64,000 nucleotides of DNA from Bacillus sp. FJAT-18017 (GCF_001278805.1 NZ_CP012602.1:1157001-1221000); one strand, 5' to 3'. Counted from the stretch's first letter, positions 17,088 through 25,612 are shown. The notes: generated by a model from the sequence alone, not told the origin. Numbers and translations are program-made.

Positions 17088-17615
17088 ATGATAATAAAAT
17101 TAATTAAAAGACTAACAAATAAGAAAGAGAAAAAAATAAGTTTCAAGCATTTAGGCGAGAATGTGGATATCCACAGAAGCAATAAATTTCTTAGCCCAGG
17201 TGATATTTCGATTGGTGATCATGTTTATATTGGTCCTGATAATCAATTCTTGGGGTATGGTGGTATTGTTATTGGAAGTGGAACGATAATCGCTCATAAT
17301 TGTGAAATTATGACCAGAAACCATAATTATGATAGCGAGGATCTTCTTTCAATACCGTATGATACCAAATATATATATAAGCCGGTTGTGATAGAATCAA
17401 ACGTTTGGATTGGTTCCAATGTCTTAATTGTTCCAGGGGTTACAATTGGAGAGGGCGCGGTTATCGGAATGGGAGCAGTCGTAACTAAAAACATTCCTCC
17501 TTGTGCGGTAGTAGGAGGAAATCCAGCAAAAATTTTAAAGTATAGAAATAAAGAGATATATGAAAAACTGAAAAAAGAAGACAAGATTTACTTGAAAATC
17601 AAGAACCACCTATAA
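17088..17615 (+). CDS. Hexapeptide-repeat acyltransferase (LbH family)
   Basis: 175-residue left-handed beta-helix acyltransferase: repeated hexapeptides run from IGDHVYIG through VIESNVWIGSNVLIVPGVTIGEGAVIGMGAVV to the typical PPCAVVGGNPAKILKYR ending. The catalytic-type histidine is in NHNYD. It probably O- or N-acetylates a sugar of the same glycan. The ATG at 17088 has GGGAG 11 bases upstream; a TTG at 17070 is possible. It is separated from the flippase by a dispersed repeat. Confidence 0.9.
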   Translation: MIIKLIKRLTNKKEKKISFKHLGENVDIHRSNKFLSPGDISIGDHVYIGPDNQFLGYGGIVIGSGTIIAHNCEIMTRNHNYDSEDLLSIPYDTKYIYKPVVIESNVWIGSNVLIVPGVTIGEGAVIGMGAVVTKNIPPCAVVGGNPAKILKYRNKEIYEKLKKEDKIYLKIKNHL

Positions 17616-17708
17616 AGATACTTGTAGTTAGGGCGCTTGAAGAAGAGGGTCTTATCTACAGGTGTTTTTTATATTAATTCGGTACAAAAATATTAGGATA
17701 TAATTTTG

Positions 17709-17890
17709 AATATTCTGCACTTTAAGAATTAAGTTCAAAATCGCTGAATTCATGATTAAAACCGATGAATTAAATAAAAAATCGCTGAATTATTTTTCGA
17801 GAACAAATAACTAATGGAAAAAGACTTCCAATTGGTTCTGACACACTGAATTAATGGATAAATTTATAATTTTATGATGGTTAAATGTTA
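17709..17890 (+). repeat. Right copy (B) of the direct repeat flanking the polysaccharide genes
   Basis: Same block order as copy A: AATATTCTGCACTTTA, three CGCTGAATT or CGATGAATT motifs, TTTTTCGAGAACAAATAACTA, TGGAAAAAGA, TTCCAATTG, and an AT-rich tail. Just after it, GATTTTAGTATAAAAACG occurs twice in tandem (about 17952-17990). Confidence 0.85.
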
Positions 17891-18011
17891 TGTTTGATGA
17901 TAAAAGGGCTCTTGTTTGTATATAGGATGTTTTGTTTTTTTATAAATGGTAAGATTTTAGTATAAAAACGAGGATTTTAGTATAAAAACGTCTGAAATTG
18001 GGAGTTTTTAA

Positions 18012-18799
18012 ATGATCCTACATTGTACGAAGAAGCTGTTGGGCAAATTGGATGTTGTGCTTGATGCTGGGACTGAGGAAAAGCCTTATTCTCGTGGCAT
18101 GCGAATTTGCTGACGATGAATCGGAGGCAGGCGGTTGTCCTGGTGAATGACAGCAGCCGTTTTGTGGTTGTATTGTATGGTTTGAAAGCGAAGGATTTTA
18201 AGAAGCTGGACGAGCTTGCTGTGCAGGGAATCCGGGAAGCGTTAACGTCTGAGGGGATTAAAAAAGAGGTTATAGATGCTTATTTGGAAGCGATGGGCAA
18301 GGTTGTTTTTTCAAAAACAAAAGATCGTAAGCTTGTTGCGCGCCTAGACCGGCAGTGCATGGAAGTTGAGTATTTTAGTGATGAGGTTTTGGGAAATGAG
18401 ATGTTCCAGTTGGCCTTGGGAAAAAGGATAAACCGCCTGCTTGTCGGGGATGGAAAAAACAGTTATCTCTACCCGAATGAGGTGATGTACCGGGATCTTG
18501 AGGAGTTTTCGGGTGGGCCTGTGATTGGCATGCCTGCTGTACAGCTAAAAATTTCGCTTTCGTTTGTGGATGAGCAGCATAAGGTGTGGCGGAGGGTGAT
18601 CGTGCCGCTGAACCGGACATTTGCTGATCTGCATACTATTATCCAGACGGCTTTTGGCTGGGAAAATTCCCATTTACATGAGTTCTATCTATATAAAAGT
18701 GCGGATTCTGACTATGATCATATGGTTAGCTGGGGCAGGTCGCAAGGGTATCGAAAGTTTGACATAAACCAAATCAATAGATTGTTGAAGTACGAATAG
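18012..18799 (+). pseudogene. DUF6933 / pRiA4b ORF-3-like protein, frameshifted
   Basis: An ATG at 18012 with GGGAG upstream opens a frame reading MILHCTKKLLGKLDVVLDAG and ending YSRGMRIC then stop. The expected continuation, HANLLTMNRRQAVVLVNDSS, is in the +1 frame from about 18099, so one base appears missing near 18098. The second frame runs to 18799 (LYGLKAKDFKKLDELAVQGI, TKTKDRKLVARLDRQCM) and continues into a pRiA4b ORF-3-like segment (VWRRVIVPLNRTFADLHTII, AFGWENSHLHEFYLY). That last domain looks shorter than usual. If no frameshift exists, a 230-residue protein could start at the TTG near 18107. Function unknown. Confidence 0.7.
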
Positions 18800-18801
18800 A
18801 A

Positions 18802-18829
18802 AAAAAATCCCCATTTGATGGGATTTTTT
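18802..18829 (+). terminator. Rho-independent terminator
   Basis: AAAAAATCCC, 8-base loop, GGGATTTTTT directly after the stop codon at 18799. Confidence 0.8.
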
Positions 18830-18984
18830 GCGTTATACCACTTTTTTAGGTACAAGCACCGTCTTGTTTTTGCAGGATGATATGAAACACATTCCTGTTA
18901 TTTTTTCGAAAAATGCAAAAATTTTTTGATGTTGATATCCATTAACTGGTAAGATGGAGGTAAGGCGTAATCAAGGAGGAGAAA

Positions 18985-19746
18985 ATGAAAAAAATTTCGG
19001 TTGTGATAGCTAGTCTGATTCTCATGCTTATCATTAACGGTTGCGGTACGAAGGTGACCAAGGAAGAAGTCGTTTCGGGGGCAGTCAAAAAGTCATTGAA
19101 CAGTTTTGAAACGGATATGAAGACGGAATTTAAGATTAGCTCCAATGGACAGGACATCAGTTCAACGACAGATATTGCCTTGGTTTATAAGGATGACCCT
19201 TTTATAACGCATATGAAAATGAGTATGATTGAAGGGGAAATCGAGTTATACATAGATAAGGAATCAGCCTATATGAAGATGCCTGGGGAAGAAGGCTGGA
19301 TCCAGGCTCCGACCGGCAGTATCCCAGAGTTTGAGGAAATGGCCAGCGGAGATTCAATTAAGAAAGACCTTGAAATGATAAACGAGTTTAGTGAGCTCTT
19401 TTCTTTTGAACAAAAAGACGGCGGCTATGTCCTGGACGTCAAGCTTGACGAAAATTCTTCGGACAAAGAAAAGGAACTTGTCACGAGCGTACTGACGGAA
19501 GAAATGCAAAATCAATCCATCAAGGTATCGAAGGTAAACAAGTTCAATTATTCCTACACAATCGATAAAGACTATAACTTGAAAAACGTGCTGACCGAGG
19601 CTGACCTGGAAGTCGTCATGGACGGCCAGACAACCCAAATCAGCATAAAAGCAGATGCAGACTACAAAAATATTAACTCTGTCAAAGACTTCTCCATTCC
19701 AGCCGAGGTCACTGATAATGTGATAGAGATGGATTTAGAGAGTTAA
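18985..19746 (+). CDS. DUF6612-type lipoprotein
   Basis: 253 residues. Signal peptide MKKISVVIASLILMLIINGC ends in a lipobox with Cys20, so the protein is membrane-anchored outside the cell. The mature part has the LppX/LolA-like beta-rich pattern of DUF6612 (SSTTDIALVYKDDP, MSMIEGEIELYIDKESAYMK, then a duplicated NSSDKEKELVTSVLTEEM region). Such proteins may carry lipids or hydrophobic ligands; no ligand can be assigned. Strong AAGGAGGAG site. It ends at a REP-like hairpin that may terminate it. Confidence 0.8.
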   Translation: MKKISVVIASLILMLIINGCGTKVTKEEVVSGAVKKSLNSFETDMKTEFKISSNGQDISSTTDIALVYKDDPFITHMKMSMIEGEIELYIDKESAYMKMPGEEGWIQAPTGSIPEFEEMASGDSIKKDLEMINEFSELFSFEQKDGGYVLDVKLDENSSDKEKELVTSVLTEEMQNQSIKVSKVNKFNYSYTIDKDYNLKNVLTEADLEVVMDGQTTQISIKADADYKNINSVKDFSIPAEVTDNVIEMDLES

Positions 19747-19764
19747 AGAATTAAATGAACAAAG

Positions 19765-19800
19765 AGGGGCGGTTCAGGTTTGTCAGAACCGTCCCCTGTC
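19765..19800. repeat. REP-like hairpin, short-loop copy
   Basis: AGGGGCGGTTC and GAACCGTCCCCT (19787-19798) with a short loop lacking the inner palindrome. Placed after the lipoprotein gene, probably working as a terminator. Confidence 0.65.
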
Positions 19801-19894
19801 GTTAGCGATTTCACAATTTTGCCACCTGAATTTCATTGACTCTTCTCCTAAACTTCTATACCTTTAGTAAGTATGTATTTTTTAGGAGGAACTC

Positions 19895-20512
19895 ATGGAT
19901 ACTCAGAAATCAACACAAGTGAAAATTACAGCAGCAGATCCATCTGCACTTGGCCTATTCGGACTCGGAATGGTCACGTTTGTAGCATCATCTCAAAAAT
20001 TAGGCTTAACTGAAGGGCTTTCCTTAATCCTGCCTTGGGCTTTCTTTCTCGGGGGCATTGCACAGCTATTCGCGGCTGTACAGGATTCTAAGCATAATAA
20101 CATTTTCGGGACAACTGCGTTTGGTGCATTTGGACTATTCTGGTTCGGAGTCGGCATGACCTGGCTTATCCAGCTTGGAGCATTCGGCGAAAAGCTTGCT
20201 GCTAATGCTGATCCGAAGCAGCTCGGCTTTGCATTTCTCGGCTATTTAATCTTCAGCATCTTTATGACGATCGGCGCTGCGGAAACACACAAAGTTCTGT
20301 TTTCCATCTTTGTCATGATCGACTTCCTGTTTATCGGTTTAACTCTAAGTTCGTTCGGCATCATGTATGAAGCTACCCACATGCTCGCGGCAGTATCCGA
20401 AATGCTGATTGCGCTGCTATCGTTTTACGGTTCGGCAGCTATCGTACTGAACACGCACTTTGGACGAGTCTTCCTGCCGATTGGGAAGCCGTTTGGGGTT
20501 TTTAAAAAATAA
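19895..20512 (+). CDS. Acetate uptake transporter, AceTr/SatP (GPR1/FUN34/YaaH) family
   Basis: 205-residue, six-helix membrane protein. The family hallmark near the N-terminus, usually NPxPLGL, appears as ADPSALGLFGLGM; further blocks are LPWAFFLGGIAQLFAAVQD, FGTTAFGAFGLFWFGVGM and FLIGLTLSS-like helices. Family members carry acetate, or sometimes succinate, with protons. Strong TAGGAGG site; monocistronic, with a terminator behind it. Confidence 0.88.
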   Translation: MDTQKSTQVKITAADPSALGLFGLGMVTFVASSQKLGLTEGLSLILPWAFFLGGIAQLFAAVQDSKHNNIFGTTAFGAFGLFWFGVGMTWLIQLGAFGEKLAANADPKQLGFAFLGYLIFSIFMTIGAAETHKVLFSIFVMIDFLFIGLTLSSFGIMYEATHMLAAVSEMLIALLSFYGSAAIVLNTHFGRVFLPIGKPFGVFKK

Positions 20513-20531
20513 GTTTGGTATTCGCTAAATG

Positions 20532-20559
20532 GTCCGGCAGAGTTGCCGGGCTGTTTTTT
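20532..20559 (+). terminator. Rho-independent terminator
   Basis: CCGGCA, GAGT loop, TGCCGG, then CTGTTTTTT. From here to 20850 I see no gene. Confidence 0.8.
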
Positions 20560-20850
20560 AATTTAAAGTCTGTGTTAGTAGACTATGTTGAATTTATTGT
20601 TGTGCTGAATGGAGTGTATTTCGTATCTTCTGGATGCTGATAAATTTTTTTAGACTGACCCTATTGGATTAATCAGCCTCTCCAGAAGCCAAGGACTTGT
20701 CGAGGGGAAGCCAACTTGGTACAAAGTTTATCTCTCATTGAAATGGAGAATTGATATTTTTACCGAGAGGATATTGAATCTTGCCAAACTTTACCGATGT
20801 GGATTCCTTTTTGGAGGATAGATAATATAGTACAATTGACCTATCAACTT

Positions 20851-20931
20851 GATAAAGGCAAACCTATTGAAAAATAGGGGCGCAAAGTCGCAGATCTAAG
20901 GTATTTACTAAGATGGCTGGACTGCCGGGTA
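20851..20931 (+). ncRNA. c-di-GMP-I (GEMM-I) riboswitch aptamer
   Basis: Matches the class-I cyclic di-GMP aptamer in order: AAGGCAAACC; a stem CCTATT-GAAA-AATAGG with its GNRA tetraloop; the conserved GGCGCAAAGTCGC; ATCTAAGG as the tetraloop receptor side; then AAGATGGCTGGACTGCCGGG closing the second helix. The ribosome-binding site of the 31-codon ORF (AGGGAG, 20941-20946) starts about 10 bases after the aptamer and no terminator intervenes, so translational control by c-di-GMP is the natural inference. Confidence 0.85.
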
Positions 20932-20955
20932 ATATTCAACAGGGAGTTCATCAAA

Positions 20956-21051
20956 ATGTTTAAATCCATTATTTGTTTCCTTCGTCGGAATCACAAGTAC
21001 AGCTACTATACGGACCAATGCGTAAGGTGTGGTAAAAAACGCCCTAGCTAA
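20956..21051 (+). CDS. 31-residue Cys-pair peptide under the c-di-GMP riboswitch
   Basis: ATG follows AGGGAG by 9 bases; the product begins MFKSIICFLRRNHKYSYYTD and continues QCVRCGKKRPS. A hydrophobic start with a Cys is followed by a basic patch, three aromatic residues and a CxxCGK knuckle, resembling half of a zinc ribbon as in small phage-type DUF1660-like proteins. It is bracketed by the riboswitch and a perfect terminator, so riboswitch, ORF and terminator form a self-contained transcript of about 250 nt. Function unknown; a peptide regulator or a dual-function RNA are both possible. Confidence 0.65.
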   Translation: MFKSIICFLRRNHKYSYYTDQCVRCGKKRPS

Positions 21052-21063
21052 CCCTTTTTAAAC

Positions 21064-21098
21064 CCGATTAATGAGATATCTCATTAATCGGTTTTTTT
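21064..21098 (+). terminator. Terminator of the riboswitch-peptide transcript
   Basis: A 28-bp perfect palindrome (14-base half CCGATTAATGAGAT) followed by seven T, 12 bp after the stop codon. Confidence 0.9.
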
Positions 21099-21223
21099 GC
21101 AAAACGGAACCATCCCTGTTTGTTGTATTTCCACTAGCGTAGAGTGGGAGAGGTTCTCACTTAACCAACCTTGTGAATACCTGTCACCCTCTACTTTTCT
21201 TTAAAAATTATAAACTTACCCGC

Positions 21224-21266
21224 AAAAAACCCTCGGACTCTCCTATTTAGAGTACCGAGGGTTTTC
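21224..21266 (-). terminator. Terminator of the fibronectin-III protein gene
   Basis: CCCTCGG and CCGAGGG arms with an ACTCT...AGAGT inner stem; a run of six T follows on the minus strand. Confidence 0.8.
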
Positions 21267-21280
21267 GTTTTCTAGTTGAT

Positions 21281-22706
21281 CTAGAGTTTCACGCCTAAAA
21301 TTGATGTGTAGCCACTATAGACTTTTGTGCTGCCGACGTTGCGATATGCTCTGACTTTATAATAATAGGTTTTTCCGGTTTTCAGGCTGGTATTGGTAAA
21401 AGATGTTGAAGTTGTTGTTTTTACAAGAGTGTATGTCCCGGTCTTGGAAGTTGCCCTATAAACCTGGTAACCGTTGGCGCCGGTAACTGCACTCCAGCTT
21501 GTTTTAATGCTTGTACTAGAGTACTTGGCTGCTTTGAAATTAGCCGGTATCGATGGAACTGGCTTTGCGGAAACGATTGTTGAAAAGTTGCTGTATATCT
21601 TTTTGGTACCTACCATGCGATAAGCACGGACCTTATAATAATATGTTTTGTTCGTTGATAGACTAGTATTTGTGAACGTCGTTGCTGTTGTTGATTTTAC
21701 AAGGCTGTAAGTGCCTGTTTTTGACGTAGAGCGGTAAATCTCATAGCCGCTTGCCCCGCTAACTGCGCTCCAGCTCGTTTTGATACTGTTATAGGAAGCG
21801 GAAGCCGCTTTGGCTGAGGCTGGTGTGGCAAAGTACAGGCTGTGCTGATACAACTGGACTAAATTTGCCGTCCATTCTGTATCCATCCTCATCAATATAA
21901 TACGTTTTAATCTTATAGTAATAAGTTGTTCCTGTGTTTAATCCCGTATTGGTGTAAGAAGTCCCAGGGTATTTTACAGTACCAATCTTGGTAAAAGTTC
22001 CTGTGCTTGAAGTAGACCTGTAAATATCATAACCAGTTACACCTGTTGCTTTTGTCCAAGTAATTTTATTGCTATTGTAAGTGGAAGGTGTAGCTTTTAG
22101 AGATACCACTGGTTCAAGATAGGATGGATCGGTTGAAAACCATTTATAAATGGTTGATCCTGACGAGGTAACACCTGAACCTATTCTGACCATCGGATAC
22201 TCAATTGTGTCACTTACCAAAATGCCATATAAAACTAAGTCTTCATTTCCAGGATAAAATTCAACATCAAATTCTCCTTGGCCTTCAAAATCATTTGAGA
22301 AAGTTGCAATTGATTTTGGCGAAATTTTTTGGCCGGATGGGGTGTAAAAATTATAGCTGCTAGAAATGATATCGTAGGCTCCAAGAGATTCTTCAGGCCC
22401 CTTTACATATCCAAGAGCAAATGGCATTACAATCCAATGTTCTCCAGGTCCTGGTACATCATTAAACATATTCTCACTGGCAACTAGTTCATTTGCCTCT
22501 TCACCAGTAAAAATATCCAACAGTTGAAGGCTCACTGTCTTGGGTGTCTCCGAACTGTACTCCTGCAATTTGAATTCATGATAATCCCATGCACTGTGTG
22601 GTGTTGCGCGATCACCAGCAGCTGCAAACACAGACCCCGGCTTAATGGTCGCGGCTGCCACCAATAGCAATAACAAGACAAAAAAATGCACCCGATTCTT
22701 TCTCAT
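21281..22706 (-). pseudogene. Secreted protein with three fibronectin type III repeats, frameshifted
   Basis: ATG at 22706 (site GGGGGATACG) opens a signal peptide (MRKNRVHFFVLLLLLVAAAT, cleavage near VFA-AAG), then a domain of about 200 residues I do not recognise, then a first FN3 repeat (NSNKITWTKATGVTGYDIYR, TYYYKIKTYY). The frame breaks after SAQPV and the next frame continues PASAKAASASYNSIKTSWSA with two more FN3 repeats (TYYYKVRAYR twice) to 21281. One extra T in a CTTT run (plus-strand GGCAAAGTACAGG near 21830) restores one frame of about 475 residues. It was an exported, repeat-bearing surface or matrix protein; an assembly error is possible. Confidence 0.8.
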
Positions 22707-22856
22707 CGTATCCCCCTTGAACGTTTTAATTATTGCTAATTCAGAATACAATATTTGGGATTTATTGCAATATGTTTTATCTATTTGACACATTTTAAAC
22801 AGGGAAAATTTTTAATAGTAAAGAAACTTGTTGACAAACGGTGGAGGAGGACTTGA

Positions 22857-22900
22857 CGCTTCCCGGTTTTTCTTTTTCACAAGGTTTTGTTCCAGGATGG
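22857..22900 (+). repeat. Divergent copy of the GGTTTTTCTT dispersed element
   Basis: CTTCCCGGTTTTTCTTTTTCAC then TTTTGTTCCA, a decayed relative of the element at 55183; otherwise 22707-22937 shows no gene. Confidence 0.35.
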
Positions 22901-22937
22901 CTGTACTGGAGGGCGGAGAAGACCGTGGGTAATTTTA

Positions 22938-22961
22938 AGGCGGCCCCTTTCATGGCCGCCT
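22938..22961. terminator. Hairpin terminator
   Basis: AGGCGGCC, 8-base loop, GGCCGCCT, directly after the stop of the zinc-ribbon/DUF2628 gene on the minus strand; T run weak. Confidence 0.65.
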
Positions 22962-22979
22962 GATTACTTTCCTATGATT

Positions 22980-24131
22980 TTATTCTTCCCAAGAGGCTTG
23001 ACTCGCAACGGCGAGGTTTCCTTGTGAATCCTCATACAGCTCACTTGGAATGAAGCCGGTACCCACCAGCAGGGTTTCGCCTTTTACCTTCAAAGTATTG
23101 AATAACTCCGCAAAATCAGTTCTACTGAAGTAGAGGGTCCAGACATCTTTGATGCTAGTGGAATCTTCTATTGGGTAGATCTTTACTGCAAAAAATTCCT
23201 TTTCTAACTCACTAAATCCATAATTATAGTAATCTGACAGCGAGGCGTTTCCTATAATCGCAAACTCTTGATTTAGTTGATTTGCCATATCATATTGGAA
23301 ATCTATAGCTTGCACGGTCAGACCGTTTTCTTTCATGTAAGATTGAAGAAGGTCTTGTTCTGTCGCAAGTGATGTTTCGTCATCTGCTGAATTGGAGGTC
23401 GTAGTATCAGTATCGGTGATATCCGTTTCTGTATCAGTTCCTTCGGTTGTGTCATCTGTATTATCCTTATCACTTGTGTCTGTGTTGTTGGTGGCAACTG
23501 CTGCTTCCGGTTTGTCCTTGCTTATAGAGTCTTGAGCGGTACTGTCGAAAACAAAGGCCATGGCTACATTAATTGATAAATAAACTACAAATAACCCAAG
23601 AACGATAAATACTCCTCCCCAGCTGGAGCCACCTTGTTTACGCAGTACATCCTCTTGGCCTGTCGGGTTATGGGGGAGTAGAGTTTTAACATTCTTTATC
23701 TTGTCTTGAGCATTTTTATAATAATAATAGTTTCCAGACATGCCTAACACGACAGATGTGACAATGCCTATTGAGTAGTTCATCTCGTCTAAAATGGGAT
23801 TGTTAATAATAAGCGAAATAATATCAAAAGCCAAGAAAGCACCTAAAATGATCAATACGATCTTGTACATTTTTCGGTAGCCTAGCCAGAACATACCGGC
23901 AAAAAACGCTGCCCAGTTCCAACCCATTAAACCATTCCTCTTAGGATTGCTCCATTTTCGCAAGTAATAATCGGATTTGTTTCCTATAAAAGTCCGTAGT
24001 TCATGAGTGCCCGACACTGACTCGGAAGTGTTAGGAGAAATTTCAGTAGCTTGAGAGTCTACTGGTTTACCGCATGAAGAACAAAATCTTCCGTCTTCTT
24101 TAATTTTTGCACCACAACTAGTACAAAACAT
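22980..24131 (-). CDS. Zinc-ribbon plus DUF2628 membrane protein
   Basis: 383 residues. Residues 1-25 form a zinc ribbon (MFCTSCGAKIKEDGRFCSSC). Residues about 55-160 are a DUF2628-type membrane domain (WNWAAFFAGMFWLGYRKMYK followed by two helices). A further helix is near 175-195, then a Thr/Asp/Ser-rich linker (about 215-265, TDTDTTTSN) and a folded C-terminal domain that would lie outside the membrane. Similar zinc-ribbon-anchored proteins of bacilli are membrane proteins of unknown role. Strong GAGGTGAGG site. Confidence 0.8.
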   Translation of the reverse strand: MFCTSCGAKIKEDGRFCSSCGKPVDSQATEISPNTSESVSGTHELRTFIGNKSDYYLRKWSNPKRNGLMGWNWAAFFAGMFWLGYRKMYKIVLIILGAFLAFDIISLIINNPILDEMNYSIGIVTSVVLGMSGNYYYYKNAQDKIKNVKTLLPHNPTGQEDVLRKQGGSSWGGVFIVLGLFVVYLSINVAMAFVFDSTAQDSISKDKPEAAVATNNTDTSDKDNTDDTTEGTDTETDITDTDTTTSNSADDETSLATEQDLLQSYMKENGLTVQAIDFQYDMANQLNQEFAIIGNASLSDYYNYGFSELEKEFFAVKIYPIEDSTSIKDVWTLYFSRTDFAELFNTLKVKGETLLVGTGFIPSELYEDSQGNLAVASQASWEE

Positions 24132-24390
24132 GACCTCACCTCAGCATTTTTCTTTGTTTTCACTATATACACCTTATTATTACCATAATTTATAAAAAAT
24201 GCCATTAATAAGGATAGGGAAAAAGCCGGCTGTCTCTTTTGGGTACAAGCTGGTAGGGATGAAAGAATTGTACTTATTAAAAGGGTAAACGGAGGGGGGC
24301 TTCCGCTGTGTATCAGGGGATTCTGCGGAAACGTCTCATACAAATAACAGATTAACCCCTTTTTATCGGTGAGTTAAGGAGATAAAAAAG

Positions 24391-24418
24391 GAGGCAGGGG
24401 AATTCCCCTGCCTCTTTT
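24391..24418. terminator. Bidirectional terminator
   Basis: 24-bp perfect palindrome (half GAGGCAGGGGAA), with TTTT on the plus side and six T on the minus side. It terminates the 44-codon gene; the rest of 24132-24445 shows no gene. Confidence 0.85.
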
Positions 24419-24445
24419 AATTAAGTACCAATGTTATTTGTCATT

Positions 24446-24580
24446 TTAAATTTCATCTTCATCGTGATAGGCTTCAGGGGAAGTGGTTTCACTGCAATCC
24501 CAACAATAGCTTCTGGTGCTTTCCCATTTCGTCAGCTGGTCCCCACAATAAATGCATTCATTTGGATCAGATTGTAACAT
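24446..24580 (-). CDS. 44-residue zinc-ribbon microprotein
   Basis: ATG at 24580 is preceded by AGGAGGAACAGTTG. The product begins MLQSDPNECIYCGDQLTKWE and continues STRSYCWDCSETTSPEAYHD with an acidic end DEDEI. Two CxxC knuckles (CIYC and CWDC) spaced 15 residues apart make a clean zinc-ribbon. The site, size and following terminator support a real gene. Function unknown; a small DNA-, RNA- or protein-binding adaptor is plausible. Confidence 0.75.
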   Translation of the reverse strand: MLQSDPNECIYCGDQLTKWESTRSYCWDCSETTSPEAYHDEDEI

Positions 24581-24765
24581 CAACTGTTCCTCCTTTGCAT
24601 TTTTTTAGCCATAAGATAAGTGGAACACAACCAAATGTAAGGGATTGTCCCTTAGAGTTTTTGCTTTACCCTATTTTATGAGTGTTTAAACCTTTTAATG
24701 ACAGACCAGGGGCATGCATTCATCTGGACAAGCAAGACTAGTGGGAAAATGGGGAAAATAAAAAG

Positions 24766-24794
24766 ACATTGTATTGTTCGAGGGTTTACAATGC
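24766..24794 (-). terminator. Terminator of the PH-domain gene
   Basis: ACATTGTA/TACAATGC stem; on the minus strand a TTTTTATTTT tract follows. Confidence 0.6.
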
Positions 24795-24849
24795 CTTTCT
24801 ATGTTTATCATCTTATTCAACTGTGTAAAATGTGTGCTTTTTTTCTATA

Positions 24850-25464
24850 TTAGTTGTTAATATATTTTTCAAAAACAGCTCCGAAATCTTTTTGGTGGTA
24901 TTGTTCGCGGGTTGATTTCAGCCACTCGAAGCCAAACTCGGTCAGCTGCTTGTACTGGTCGGCGAGCGGTATATCAACAGGCCTTGAGGTTTGCAGGATG
25001 GTTGTAGCTTTATCAAGGCTTGCGCTGGCCATTTGGAGCATAATATTGTTTTCGATTGTGACTTCGGATATGTAGAGAAGGGCTTTGTAGAGGTCGTTCA
25101 GCTTGTTGATTTGCTTTTTGTCCACATCGATACTGTACTGCTGATTTCCCAGAGTAAATTTAATCTCGATATCGAGGTCGACTCTTCCCGCAGTTTCAAG
25201 GGTGACGTCTGTAATTTTGTGCTGGGAATAAGGATAGCGCTTCAGCGTCCGTTTGGAAGAAATGGCATTTTCACCGTCAACATGGATGAAGGCCAAGTTG
25301 GTGAAGCAATATTCATCTGCCTTTGTCTTGATCAGGAAGTAAATTTTCTCATTGTCCTCATGGCGGACATAGTCATCGGCATCTGTTTTGTCAAAGTCCT
25401 GATGCTCAATAATTTTTCCGATATCGGACAAGCCAAGAGCTTCGGAAGCCAGCTTTTTAAACAT
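24850..25464 (-). CDS. PH-domain protein, YvbH type
   Basis: 204 residues: an N-terminal bacterial pleckstrin-homology domain (MFKKLASEALGLSDIGKIIE, IYFLIKTKADEYCFTNLAFI, SKRTLKRYPYSQHKITDVTL) and a helical C-terminal segment (FGFEWLKSTREQYHQKDFGA) of the YvbH extension. No membrane helix, so cytosolic or peripheral. Start supported by AAGGGGAG. Role unknown. Confidence 0.85.
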   Translation of the reverse strand: MFKKLASEALGLSDIGKIIEHQDFDKTDADDYVRHEDNEKIYFLIKTKADEYCFTNLAFIHVDGENAISSKRTLKRYPYSQHKITDVTLETAGRVDLDIEIKFTLGNQQYSIDVDKKQINKLNDLYKALLYISEVTIENNIMLQMASASLDKATTILQTSRPVDIPLADQYKQLTEFGFEWLKSTREQYHQKDFGAVFEKYINN

Positions 25465-25612
25465 ATTCTTCTCCCCTTTTCCAAATTATCAAACAACTTT
25501 ATTTTATCATATGAAGATATTTTAGATAACTTTTTTATGGAAGAAATTGTTTATTTAAGACTAGGCGTGTAGGCATGTATGCATTTTATTTAGGGCATCG
25601 ACCCCTTTTTTC

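Noticed and set aside
12798..17890. Flanking direct repeats as phage or ICE attachment sites
   Set aside because: No tRNA, integrase or excisionase in the interval; homologous-recombination repeats are a better reading.
24059..24343. 94-codon minus-strand frame
   Set aside because: Overlaps the start of the zinc-ribbon/DUF2628 gene in another frame and lacks homology.
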